From contig JAIQZR010000147.1 of the NCBI GenBank assembly GCA_021777035.1, positions 1 to 64,000 of the forward strand: a stretch of 64,000 bases of DNA. The letters are read 5' to 3'. Below, in pieces: positions 37,845-46,650 of the stretch (the first letter of the stretch is position 1; each line of letters starts with the position of its first letter). A program made the position numbers and the translations under genes. The notes below the pieces were generated by a model, which made no database searches, was not told the DNA's origin, and worked only from the letters and a program-made list of their open reading frames with translations. The stretch is from Candidatus Scalindua sp. Its GTDB lineage: Bacteria > Planctomycetota > Brocadiia > Brocadiales > Scalinduaceae.

Positions 37845-38774
37845 ATGAACAATACTCACCCACCATATTTTGGAATACCGCTAAGCAAGCTCGAGGACTT
37901 TCTACAGGATTCAATATATTTCAGAGACACTAGGGCTCGTACGCGTTTTCCAAGCTTAAGACACGGAGAAGACAGTACCGGCAATGAAAGGCTCTATGTT
38001 TTTGACAGATTTTTAATGCATCATGATTACGTGATACAAAAATCATCAGGAAGAAGGTTTGTTGAAATAACAAATGATAAGAATGAAATCCATAGAAGTG
38101 GCAACGTCGTCCCAGGCGCGATGACGGTTTCCAAAATAATTCTTCCTCTAGAGATACTGATGCCAGAATTGGAAATACACAATGTCAGCATCAAATTTAC
38201 CAATTCATCCGTTTACGACGAAAAAACAAAAGATGTTTTTTCATTTCAATTCGTAAATCGTGAGCAGATACAAATTAATGTAAACACATTCCAGTCTCAG
38301 GACACCGTTGCTAAAACCGTTATAACAGGCAGGATCAACCCTTTCAGAGAAAAAACGACAAAAGTCAAAGAAGAAGATGTCAACGAAGCAAAACTGAATA
38401 CCGTTCGAGAATATTTAGGTACGTTGGCGGTTGAAGGTGAAGCATATATACAAAAAGATGTTTATAGAGACTATACATACCCACTTTCTTACATTTCCAC
38501 GTTACCGTCTGCTGCAATTGTCAAGCAAATGGAAGGAGATGGAGGAATGATAAATATGCTAAAAATGGATTTTGGCAATGTCGATATGATACCCATAACT
38601 GATGAAAAAGGACCGGTAGTAAAACTGGAAAGAGCAAGGCAAAGAAGCTCTTTTAATAAAATAATAACAGAAATTGTAAATGGGGTTGTCACATATTATC
38701 GAGGACTTGCCATAGTCAACCCGGTTGCTAGTTTTAGAAACCCTGCAAAGTCTGTCATTTTGCCTGCGAAATAG
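37845..38774 (+). CDS. Hotdog-fold-like hypothetical protein
   Basis: The ATG at 37845 is preferred over one 15 bases upstream; neither has a good ribosome-binding site. The 309-residue product contains a MaoC-like stretch with the signature ITNDKNEIHRSG followed by VVPGAMTVSKI (about residues 75-100), typical of hotdog hydratases. Its second half may be a second, degenerate copy (double hotdog). A role in acyl chemistry is inferred, not proven. Confidence 0.5.
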   Translation: MNNTHPPYFGIPLSKLEDFLQDSIYFRDTRARTRFPSLRHGEDSTGNERLYVFDRFLMHHDYVIQKSSGRRFVEITNDKNEIHRSGNVVPGAMTVSKIILPLEILMPELEIHNVSIKFTNSSVYDEKTKDVFSFQFVNREQIQINVNTFQSQDTVAKTVITGRINPFREKTTKVKEEDVNEAKLNTVREYLGTLAVEGEAYIQKDVYRDYTYPLSYISTLPSAAIVKQMEGDGGMINMLKMDFGNVDMIPITDEKGPVVKLERARQRSSFNKIITEIVNGVVTYYRGLAIVNPVASFRNPAKSVILPAK

Positions 38775-38781
38775 CTACCTT

Positions 38782-39270
38782 ATGGATTCTCCACTCCGCA
38801 TCATGAGAAGCACTTACTTTCAAATCATCCTTTTTTCAGTCCTGTTCCCAGCACTCCTTGGCTGTTCCAATCACTCCCCTATATCAAACCGCGACATATA
38901 CGAAATTAAAATAAACAATAAAACGTCTCATGCGGAAGTTGCTTTTACACAAAAATCCCGTACAATGGGCTTAATGTTTCGGGATACATTAGACAAAGAT
39001 CACGGAATGTTATTTGTGTATCCGCAAGAGCAGAATTTATCATTCTGGATGAAAAACACAAAAATCCCGCTTTCAATCGCCTTTATAAATTCCAAAGGAG
39101 TAATTATACAGATAGATTCTATGGCTCCCTATAGTCTAATGAGCCATACATCAAAAGAGAAGGTGAAATACGCCCTTGAAATGGAACTAGGCTGGTTTAG
39201 AAAAAACGGAATTAATGTAGGAAACAAGATTGAGTTTTCTCCAGAAATTATTAACATAAAAACAGAGTAA
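38782..39270 (+). CDS. DUF192 lipoprotein
   Basis: The frame has ATGs at 38782 and 38803; both give a lipoprotein signal ending PALLGC. The mature part (about 130 residues) is a DUF192 domain with MGLMFRDTLDKDHGMLFVYP and FWMKNTKIPLSIAFI. Function of the family is unknown. It starts eight bases after the hotdog-like gene on the same strand. Confidence 0.85.
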   Translation: MDSPLRIMRSTYFQIILFSVLFPALLGCSNHSPISNRDIYEIKINNKTSHAEVAFTQKSRTMGLMFRDTLDKDHGMLFVYPQEQNLSFWMKNTKIPLSIAFINSKGVIIQIDSMAPYSLMSHTSKEKVKYALEMELGWFRKNGINVGNKIEFSPEIINIKTE

Positions 39271-39339
39271 ATTAAGTAAGCGAAACAACTCCACATCTAC
39301 TTTTAATTTTAACAGATGTTTTTCTTATAACTGAAAACT

Positions 39340-41028
39340 ATGAAAGCAATTATTTTTGACCTTGACGATACATTATACGATTGTACCGGCTCGTTACTTG
39401 AAGCATCCCGAAAACGTGCCGCAAAAGCGATGGTTAATGAGGGACTGCCGGGCACAGAGGAAGAAGCGTACTTCTTGCAAAAAAAAATGTCAGAGGAGCA
39501 TGGCCCTTATTATCCGGTCTTCAACGAAATAGCAAGCAAATTCAACAAAGATCATGAATTCGTCCGGGCGGCCCTGAAAGCTTATAACAGTGATGAAGTG
39601 ACCAATATACAACTTTTCCCGGATGTTATACCAACGTTAAAAAAATTAGCGCAAGATAATTATAAGCTGTTCTTGCTGACAACGGGAATCCACGAAAGAC
39701 AGCATAAAAAAATAGAGTTGCTGGATCTGAAACAACACTTTGATGAAATAGTAATTAATGACCAGGAAGTTGGACTATTAATGGAAGACTGCTTTGAGGC
39801 AATTGCCAGAAAGTATTCGTTAAGCCCACAGAATATTACTGTCGTTGGAGATCGGGTAAGGGAAGAGTTGAGAATCGCAAAATCCAAGGGGATGGTAACC
39901 GTCCAGATGTTACATGGAAGGTTTAAGAACGAAACAGCCTATGATCGTTCAAATAAACCCGATTATAAGATTAAACGATTTTTTCAGCTACCGACTTTGC
40001 TCAAATTGAAAGATATTGGGAAAACGCATGATAATCTGAAGTTGTTGGCCTTTGGTGGTGGCACGGGCCTTCCGATAGCGCTTGAAGGCTTGAAAACATA
40101 TAGTGAAAATCTAACTGCAATTGTGACTGTTACCGATTCCGGCAGAAGCTCAGGCATCATAAGAGAGCAATACGGTATCTTGCCTCCAGGAGACGTGAGA
40201 AACTGCCTGGTCGCGCTTTCAGAAACAGAGGAGCAGGAAAAAGATTTGTACCAGCTTTTTCAATACCGTTTTAACAAAGGATCTCTTAAAGGAATGAGTT
40301 TGGGCAACTTATTGATGGCCGCATTGACCGATATGACAGGTAGTTTTGAACAAGCAATAAAAAAAGCAAGTAAGATACTCGCAATCAAAGGAAAAGTTTT
40401 ACCCTCCACGCTTACAAGTACTCATATTTGCGCGGAATTAAAAGATGGTTCGATCGTAGAAGAGGAGTTTAATGTTCGCGGCCTTCAAAAATCTCCGATA
40501 GAAAGGCTCTTCCTGAAATCAAATGACGTTGAATGTCCGCCAGATGCAATCAGTGAAATTGAAAAAGCAGACATAATTGTAATCGGACCTGGAAGTCTTT
40601 ACACAAGTATCATATGCAACCTTCTTGTTGGTGGCATTAAAGAAGCATTGCAGAACACAAAAGCAGTAAAAATATATCTATGCAATATCGTCACACAGCC
40701 TGGACAAACTGATAATTATACCGCATCAGACCACATCAAGGCCGTTACAAGGTATCTTGGAGAAGGTGTTTTAGATTATGTACTTGTTAATGACAATTTT
40801 CCTCGTAAGGAAATAATAGAAAAATATAAAAAAGAGGGCGCTGATATTGTCGCCCTTGATGACGATTTAGAAAATAATAATGTGGCAGTAGAGATCACCG
40901 ACTTGATTGAAAATCTTGACCACAAAAGAATCTTGTGGGAAAAACAGGATCTGATAAGACACGATCCAGAGAAACTGGCAGATGCTATCTGCAGAATCTT
41001 TACCAAATTATCACTTTTGCGCCGTTAG
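39340..41028 (+). CDS. HAD hydrolase fused to YvcK/CofD-like protein
   Basis: This 562-residue fusion has an N-terminal HAD domain (about 1-225) with motif I DLDDTLYD, motif II TTG and motif IV VGDRVREE, related to pyrimidine 5'-nucleotidase-like phosphatases. Residues about 232-545 form a YvcK/CofD-type domain (LLAFGGGTGLP, TVTDSGRSSG, PPGDVRNCLVAL, IGPGSLYTSI). YvcK binds UDP-sugars and controls cell-wall carbon flow in other bacteria. A stand-alone HAD paralogue follows at 41126. The fusion may couple a phosphatase to the UDP-sugar sensor. Confidence 0.9.
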   Translation: MKAIIFDLDDTLYDCTGSLLEASRKRAAKAMVNEGLPGTEEEAYFLQKKMSEEHGPYYPVFNEIASKFNKDHEFVRAALKAYNSDEVTNIQLFPDVIPTLKKLAQDNYKLFLLTTGIHERQHKKIELLDLKQHFDEIVINDQEVGLLMEDCFEAIARKYSLSPQNITVVGDRVREELRIAKSKGMVTVQMLHGRFKNETAYDRSNKPDYKIKRFFQLPTLLKLKDIGKTHDNLKLLAFGGGTGLPIALEGLKTYSENLTAIVTVTDSGRSSGIIREQYGILPPGDVRNCLVALSETEEQEKDLYQLFQYRFNKGSLKGMSLGNLLMAALTDMTGSFEQAIKKASKILAIKGKVLPSTLTSTHICAELKDGSIVEEEFNVRGLQKSPIERLFLKSNDVECPPDAISEIEKADIIVIGPGSLYTSIICNLLVGGIKEALQNTKAVKIYLCNIVTQPGQTDNYTASDHIKAVTRYLGEGVLDYVLVNDNFPRKEIIEKYKKEGADIVALDDDLENNNVAVEITDLIENLDHKRILWEKQDLIRHDPEKLADAICRIFTKLSLLRR

Positions 41029-41125
41029 TCTTTAAGACTGAAATTCAGGAAATATATTTTGCAAAACATCAGTACGCTTTTAACTTTTTCTGAGATTCAA
41101 AAAATTTTACAGTGCTGTATTACAT

Positions 41126-41824
41126 ATGCCCAAACTCATTTCACCGATATCAGCACGGGTTCAAGCAATCATATTCGACTTGGATGATACCCTATATGAT
41201 TGCAGCGGAACGCTTGTTCTAAAAAGCAAAAAAATTGCTGCAAAAATCATATCACAGGAGATCAAATGCTCCGAGGCAGACGCACTGAAATTACAACTGG
41301 AACTTGAAAATCGTTTTGGCCCTAAAGGCGATATTGCACGGGAAATTGCAAATCTATACGATCTTTCGGAAGAGTTCTGCAAAGAAATCGCTAATGCCAT
41401 TAATACCCTGGATGTAGAAAGCGCCATTTTGTTTCCTGACACAATGGCGGCCATTAATCAATTAAAAAAGATTGGATATAAGCTTTTTCTTGTTACCTTT
41501 GGCAATAAAGAAATGCAGAAAAAGAAGATAAAAGCCCTTGGTCTTGAAAGTGCATTTGATGAAATAATAGTAACAGAAAATCCACAGGGAAAAGAAAAAT
41601 GTTTTAAGGATATTTTAATGAAGTATGGTTTAGAATCGGATCAGGTTCTTTGTGTTGGCGACAAGATTAAAGACGAAATAGCAGTGGGGAACAGGCTTGG
41701 AATGCCTACCGCATTAATGAAACATGGCAGGCATTACCATTTCCATAAATCTGAAATTAGTGACGACTCAGCCTATATACACATAACTAAAATTTCAGAT
41801 CTCTTGGAGGATGACAAGGATTAA
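41126..41824 (+). CDS. HAD-superfamily hydrolase
   Basis: This 232-residue protein has motif I DLDDTLYDCSG, a motif II region LVTFGN, and motif IV VGDKIKDEIAVG. Sequence pattern is closest to the N-terminal HAD domain of the preceding fusion gene, indicating a duplication. Probable phosphatase on a nucleotide or sugar phosphate. Confidence 0.88.
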   Translation: MPKLISPISARVQAIIFDLDDTLYDCSGTLVLKSKKIAAKIISQEIKCSEADALKLQLELENRFGPKGDIAREIANLYDLSEEFCKEIANAINTLDVESAILFPDTMAAINQLKKIGYKLFLVTFGNKEMQKKKIKALGLESAFDEIIVTENPQGKEKCFKDILMKYGLESDQVLCVGDKIKDEIAVGNRLGMPTALMKHGRHYHFHKSEISDDSAYIHITKISDLLEDDKD

Positions 41825-41962
41825 TTTAATGCATAGGAATTTCAATGTTTTGGCAGGAGCCATCTCCTGACGGCGATCGTAAGCGTTCAAATGCAATAAT
41901 TCGATCGCGCCAACCCGCATTTTTGCAGAGCATATTTTTATACACCAGGATTTTTGCTTACA

Positions 41963-43162
41963 TCAGGCCATTTTGTCTTTAGCCACTGCCTCGCCAGGCA
42001 ATGTTCCCAACCCCGGCCAAATCTTTCTTCCAGGATAGATTGTTGTATTTATGCCGGTATGAACATCGTCCGCAATTATAGTTCCAAATTTTCTTCTACC
42101 TGTATCAATCTGTTTTCCCTTCACGACCGATCTTACATTCTTGTTATCATGTTTTAAATTAGCAGTTATTGTCCCAGCGCCTAAATTACTATTTTTGCCA
42201 ATAACACTATCTCCTATATAAGAGAGGTGAGGCACTTTAGCATTATCCATAATTATACTGTTTTTTATCTCTACTGCCTGCCCGATATGACATCCGTCAC
42301 CAACAGAGGTGTTTCCTCTTAAAAAACAATTAGGACCGATGAGGCAGTTTTCACCAATAACTACATTTCCTTTTATATAAGTTCCGGACAGGATTTCTGT
42401 TCCTTTCCCCACTTTTAACTTTCCGTTTATGGTAACATTCTTTTCTACTTTTCCCCTTATGTCTCTCATCGTGTCACTCTTTATTTTTGAAACCAGTACG
42501 TTGTTTGCTTCAATTAAATCCCATGGATATCCCACGGACAACCAATGTTCTTTTACTTTTTCACAGACGACTTTTTCTTTTTTTACAAGCGCATTTATAT
42601 AATCAACTATTTCATATTCTCCTCTTTGGCTTTTTTTAAGCTTGAAACTAAACACAGATTTGTCAAAAACATATAACCCTGTATTTGCAATATCTGAAAC
42701 AAAGTTTTTTGGTTTTTCTGTGATCTTCTTTACCTCTTTGCCATTTATAGTAAAGACACCAAATCTGCTAGGGTCTTCAACCTTACACCCCAAAACCGCA
42801 TACTTATGTTTCAGACATGCCTTGATATCTCTCTTAGAAAAAATGTCATCTCCACCCATAACGATGAATTTATTCTCAATAATCTGTTCAACCGATTTCA
42901 GCGCATGTCCAGTACCCAACTGCCTCTTTTGTTCAGCATATCGTATTTTCAATTTTCCATATTTGTTGCCTATTTCATCTATTATCAACTCTTTCTTGTA
43001 TCCCACGATCACGATAACTTCGTCAACTAATCCCTGCAAGGCATCGAGATTGTGCTTTATTATCTCTTTGTTCATTACCTTAAGTAATGGCTTTGGTATG
43101 GTCAATGTTAAAGGCCACGTCCTTGTACTCTTTCCTGCAGCCATTATTATTGCTTGTATCAT
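41963..43162 (-). CDS. Archaeal-type bifunctional sugar-1-phosphate nucleotidyltransferase/acetyltransferase (GlmU-like)
   Basis: This 399-residue protein has an N-terminal nucleotidyltransferase (about 1-230; MAAGKSTRTWPLT, PKPLLKV, GGDDIF) followed by left-handed beta-helix repeats (about 240-380; LIGPNCFLRG, HIGQAVEIKNS, LGAGTITAN). The layout matches archaeal-type GlmU and makes UDP-N-acetylglucosamine from glucosamine-1-phosphate. It follows glmM with a 1-base gap on the same strand. Confidence 0.88.
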   Translation of the reverse strand: MIQAIIMAAGKSTRTWPLTLTIPKPLLKVMNKEIIKHNLDALQGLVDEVIVIVGYKKELIIDEIGNKYGKLKIRYAEQKRQLGTGHALKSVEQIIENKFIVMGGDDIFSKRDIKACLKHKYAVLGCKVEDPSRFGVFTINGKEVKKITEKPKNFVSDIANTGLYVFDKSVFSFKLKKSQRGEYEIVDYINALVKKEKVVCEKVKEHWLSVGYPWDLIEANNVLVSKIKSDTMRDIRGKVEKNVTINGKLKVGKGTEILSGTYIKGNVVIGENCLIGPNCFLRGNTSVGDGCHIGQAVEIKNSIIMDNAKVPHLSYIGDSVIGKNSNLGAGTITANLKHDNKNVRSVVKGKQIDTGRRKFGTIIADDVHTGINTTIYPGRKIWPGLGTLPGEAVAKDKMA

Positions 43163-43163
43163 A

Positions 43164-44516
43164 TCAGGCCCCTATCTCTCTCTTCATCGCTTTTGCAATA
43201 TCGTCTGCCGTCCTTCGGATTGCTTTTTTATTCTCACCTTCAATCATAATTCTACATAGGTTCTGTGTCCCTGAGTACCGCACAAGAACCCTTCCTTTTT
43301 CCCCCAGCTTTAATTCTGCGCTCTTGATATCCTTATACGCTTTCAACATGCGTATATCTTTTTTCTCCTTTACTTCAAAATTAACGAGCACCTGTGGTAA
43401 GGACTTCATACACTCCGCCAGTATGCTTAACTTTTCTCTTCTCTCTTTGATAACTTTTAATAGTTGTAAGGCAGAGATTATTCCGTCTCCTGTCGTTGAA
43501 TAGTTTGAGAATATTATATGTCCCGACTGCTCTCCTCCTAAAACATATCCTTTTTTCCGCATCTCATCAACCACATGCCGATCACCAACTTTTGTCTTAA
43601 CAACTTTTATTTTCTTCTTCTCCATCGCAATATCAAAACCTTTATTTGCCATGATCGTTACAACTACATGGTTCTTTTTCAACGTCCCGTTCGATTTCAT
43701 TTCAATTGCACATATTGCAATAATGTGGTCACCATCAACAATTTTCCCTTTTTCGTCACAAACAATGACTCTGTCCGCATCGCCATCCAGAGCTATTCCA
43801 ATATCAGCCCTCTTTTTTTTCACAACCTCCATCATCTTTTCCGGATGCACTGCACCACAATTTAAATTTATGTTCAATCCGGTCGGCTTGTTGTTCAGCA
43901 CAATCACCTCTGCTCCCAGCTCACTTAATATATGTGGAGCAGTGTTGTAAGCCGCACCATTAGCACAGTCCAGTACTATTTTTAACCCTCTCAAGCTCAT
44001 GCTTTTTACAGAAGCTTTTACAAATTCTATATATCTTCCTTTCGCATCATCAACCCTGTACGTTTTTCCAATCAAACTTCCTTTTACATGTTCAGTCTTT
44101 ACCTTTTCTGACAAAACATATTTTTCAATCTCATCCTCAAGGTTATCCGGCAGTTTATGTCCATCTTCACTGAAAATCTTTATCCCATTATCTTCAGCAG
44201 GGTTATGTGAAGCGCTAAGTACAATTCCGGCATCCGCATTCAACGATTTAGTTAGATGTGCGATAGCGGGTGTTGGCATAGGGCCAATAAGTAAAACATC
44301 AGCGCCCACCGACACAATACCTGAAGCTATTGCACTCTCTAACATATAGCCACTCAATCTGGTATCTTTTCCTATGACAAATTTCGGCTTTTTCTTTCCA
44401 CATCTCTCTTTGAAAATATGAGCAACCGCTTTTCCAATATTCAATACCACTTCAGGAGTCATTGGATAAACATTAGCAACTCCTCTTATTCCGTCCGTTC
44501 CAAATAATTTTCCCAT
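43164..44516 (-). CDS. glmM: Phosphoglucosamine mutase
   Basis: This 450-residue alpha-D-phosphohexomutase has LFGTDGIRG, the phosphoserine loop ASHNPAEDNGIK, metal motif DGDADR and sugar-binding GGEQSGH. It converts glucosamine-6-phosphate to glucosamine-1-phosphate, feeding the GlmU-like enzyme encoded immediately downstream. Confidence 0.96.
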   Translation of the reverse strand: MGKLFGTDGIRGVANVYPMTPEVVLNIGKAVAHIFKERCGKKKPKFVIGKDTRLSGYMLESAIASGIVSVGADVLLIGPMPTPAIAHLTKSLNADAGIVLSASHNPAEDNGIKIFSEDGHKLPDNLEDEIEKYVLSEKVKTEHVKGSLIGKTYRVDDAKGRYIEFVKASVKSMSLRGLKIVLDCANGAAYNTAPHILSELGAEVIVLNNKPTGLNINLNCGAVHPEKMMEVVKKKRADIGIALDGDADRVIVCDEKGKIVDGDHIIAICAIEMKSNGTLKKNHVVVTIMANKGFDIAMEKKKIKVVKTKVGDRHVVDEMRKKGYVLGGEQSGHIIFSNYSTTGDGIISALQLLKVIKERREKLSILAECMKSLPQVLVNFEVKEKKDIRMLKAYKDIKSAELKLGEKGRVLVRYSGTQNLCRIMIEGENKKAIRRTADDIAKAMKREIGA

Positions 44517-44841
44517 TTACATCCACCTATACAAAAATGATTACTGCCGGGTCTTAGACTAATAAACTCATATTTCTGTTCCCTGTGATATGATATGACA
44601 TGAAAGCTATTTAACAATGGGTAGTATACCCGTTTGATAATTAATTATAGAGGCGAGGCTCAAGAATGAACAACTACGCAGAAAAGGCAAGAATTGAGAG
44701 GTACTCACTTCAGAAAGCAAGTGCCTCTCAATTTAGCTCGTTAAGATTGAAAACTGATCACAACTTAAAACGTTAACTGTACATGAGGAGCTACATAATA
44801 TATGTTTAACTTACCTACAAAACTCACGACAAAATAGATGC
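44517..44841. other. Intergenic region with hairpins
   Basis: No gene. A hairpin with 10-bp stem, AATTGAGAGG (44692-44701) pairing with CCTCTCAATT (44724-44733) and an inner CACTT/AAGTG, lies between glmM and HU. It has no T-run and is not an obvious terminator. A smaller GGGTA/TACCC palindrome is near 44625. Confidence 0.5.
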
Positions 44842-45111
44842 TTAAACCATATCTTTGAATTTTTTACCTACCTTAAAACCTACCGTTCTACTGGCTTTAA
44901 CCTTAATTGTGTCTCCAGTTTGAGGATTTCTTGCTGTCCTGGCTTTTCTTTTCTTTACCAAGAAAGTACCAAACCCTATCAACTGAACATTTTTATCTTT
45001 CTTTACTCCTTTGGTAATACCACATAACACGGCATTTACCGCCCTCTCCCCCCCCGCCTTTGATGTCTCTAGCTCTTTTGCTACCGCTGCAACTAATTCT
45101 TGCTTATTCAT
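44842..45111 (-). CDS. hup: HU-family DNA-binding protein
   Basis: This 89-residue protein has the HU/IHF fold: MNKQELVAAVA, GFGTFLVKKRKARTARNPQTG (the DNA-binding arm with NPxTG) and a C-terminal helix. It bends and compacts DNA. AAGGGGG precedes the ATG. Confidence 0.95.
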   Translation of the reverse strand: MNKQELVAAVAKELETSKAGGERAVNAVLCGITKGVKKDKNVQLIGFGTFLVKKRKARTARNPQTGDTIKVKASRTVGFKVGKKFKDMV

Positions 45112-45171
45112 AACACCCCCTTCTTAAAAATAGAAAAATAACCAAAAAATATATAACGCCAACAATCCGTA

Positions 45172-45645
45172 TTACATCGCCATACCAATTATTTTACCTT
45201 CAAATACAAGTTTGCTATTTGCTATTCCCTGTACGTCAAAAATAGCTCTTCTGGTTCTTAATTCTATATTTTTTGCAATAATGATCAATTTATCACCCGG
45301 AAGCACTTTACCTCTAAATTTAACCTTATCTATACCTCCAAAACCAAAAAATTTTTCAGTTTCAATGGCACTCTTAAAATAATAGGTACACAACTGTGCG
45401 GCAGCTTCTACCATTAGTACACCGGGCATAAGAGGGTTGCCCGGAATATGTCCGCGTACCCAAAATTCATCTTCCTTTATATCCTTATATCCAATAATTA
45501 TTTTGTTCTCAGGATCAAATTTAATTATCCCGCTTAACTGCTCCATCTCGTAACGATGCGGGACTAAAGTCCTGATACGGTCAATATCCGCAGTTATTTC
45601 ATTTAAGTCAATCGTATCTATATCTACTAAGAATTTCTGCGACAT
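45172..45645 (-). CDS. 3-hydroxyacyl-ACP dehydratase, FabZ-like
   Basis: This 157-residue hotdog protein has the FabZ/FabA motif PHRYEM, the catalytic His in GHIPGNPLMPGVL and the catalytic Glu in EAAAQL. It dehydrates 3-hydroxyacyl-ACP in fatty-acid synthesis. The N-terminal 30 residues are longer than in typical FabZ. Confidence 0.88.
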   Translation of the reverse strand: MSQKFLVDIDTIDLNEITADIDRIRTLVPHRYEMEQLSGIIKFDPENKIIIGYKDIKEDEFWVRGHIPGNPLMPGVLMVEAAAQLCTYYFKSAIETEKFFGFGGIDKVKFRGKVLPGDKLIIIAKNIELRTRRAIFDVQGIANSKLVFEGKIIGMAM

Positions 45646-45938
45646 TGCAAAATACTATTATTAAGATTTATTTTTGTCAATAAAAAATTATTTTTTTGTC
45701 AGCAAGACAGTTGATAAGATTTTCCACTCTCTCATTTCGATGCAAATCAAAACAGCTACAAATTTTGTAAAATGCGTAAAATAGAGCTGACCCCGACATA
45801 AACGAACTTTCGTCTTTTCACTGAGACCGCCCCCCCTCCGGTAAGAATAGGAAATTCAAAGTATTGAGCAAAAAATCTCATGACAACAAATAATTTGTAA
45901 TCTCGCATGTATGATTACGACTTAAATACCAAATGATA

Positions 45939-46016
<78 letters not shown>

Positions 46017-46177
46017 CAAAGAAATGCGTTCCGTTAAAGGCCAGTGGATAGCCCTGTACCTGCCTTTAACGACACACATTATATAGCCCACAGGTCAACA
46101 CGTCAATTTATAATTGTAATAAAGAGAAGAGAAGCGGCCATACCTTGAAATTGATGCCGTTCAAAATGCATTATGTT

Positions 46178-46531
46178 CTATCTTTTCTCCCTTTCTACCT
46201 CTTTTTTAATCTTGTCAATTTCTGGGCCAAAGTTCCTTCCGTGTTCTTTCAATAATTTGTCATCCTTATAGCTCCTCGCGGCAACCAGCCCCAAGCCATC
46301 TCCCTGTACCCCGTATTCATAAACCATAATCACCTCCTGCCTGGTATCAACCAGATAAAAAGGCTCTCTGTTGTTTGACCGGCTACCTACTACCGCAAAT
46401 ACGTGTTTTGCACCCGCACCGCCATCGCCCTGAGCAATGACATAATTTGGTGAGATTTTAGTAAGCGCAAACACAAGCAGTACTATAACTATTCCCAGCA
46501 GGGCTGTGTTTAACCCGTATTTCTTAAGCAT
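46178..46531 (-). CDS. Small membrane-anchored or secreted protein near the pilus locus
   Basis: The frame can open at TTG 46546, but GGAGGTGG nine bases upstream selects the ATG at 46531 (117 residues). A hydrophobic segment at about 6-26 ends near VIAQG, so it is a signal peptide or anchor. The mature part includes REPFYLVDTRQEVIMVYEY, which looks like a small beta domain. Not recognised. It lies 120 bases downstream of the secretin gene on the same strand. Confidence 0.6.
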   Translation of the reverse strand: MLKKYGLNTALLGIVIVLLVFALTKISPNYVIAQGDGGAGAKHVFAVVGSRSNNREPFYLVDTRQEVIMVYEYGVQGDGLGLVAARSYKDDKLLKEHGRNFGPEIDKIKKEVEREKR

Positions 46532-46650
46532 TTTTACCACCTCCAAAGTTTATGTTCATATTTTAGTGTTCTGACGGAACCCCCCATAAAACCGTATATA
46601 AATTTCTTTTAGAATCCGCGCTTCCCTGTGTACAAATAAGAGAATGGATG

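Noticed and set aside
42642-43259. Plus-strand 205-codon frame across the glmU-like/glmM junction
   Set aside because: It spans two real genes on the other strand whose motifs are intact.
44692-44733. Terminator between glmM and HU
   Set aside because: Good stem but no T-run on either strand.
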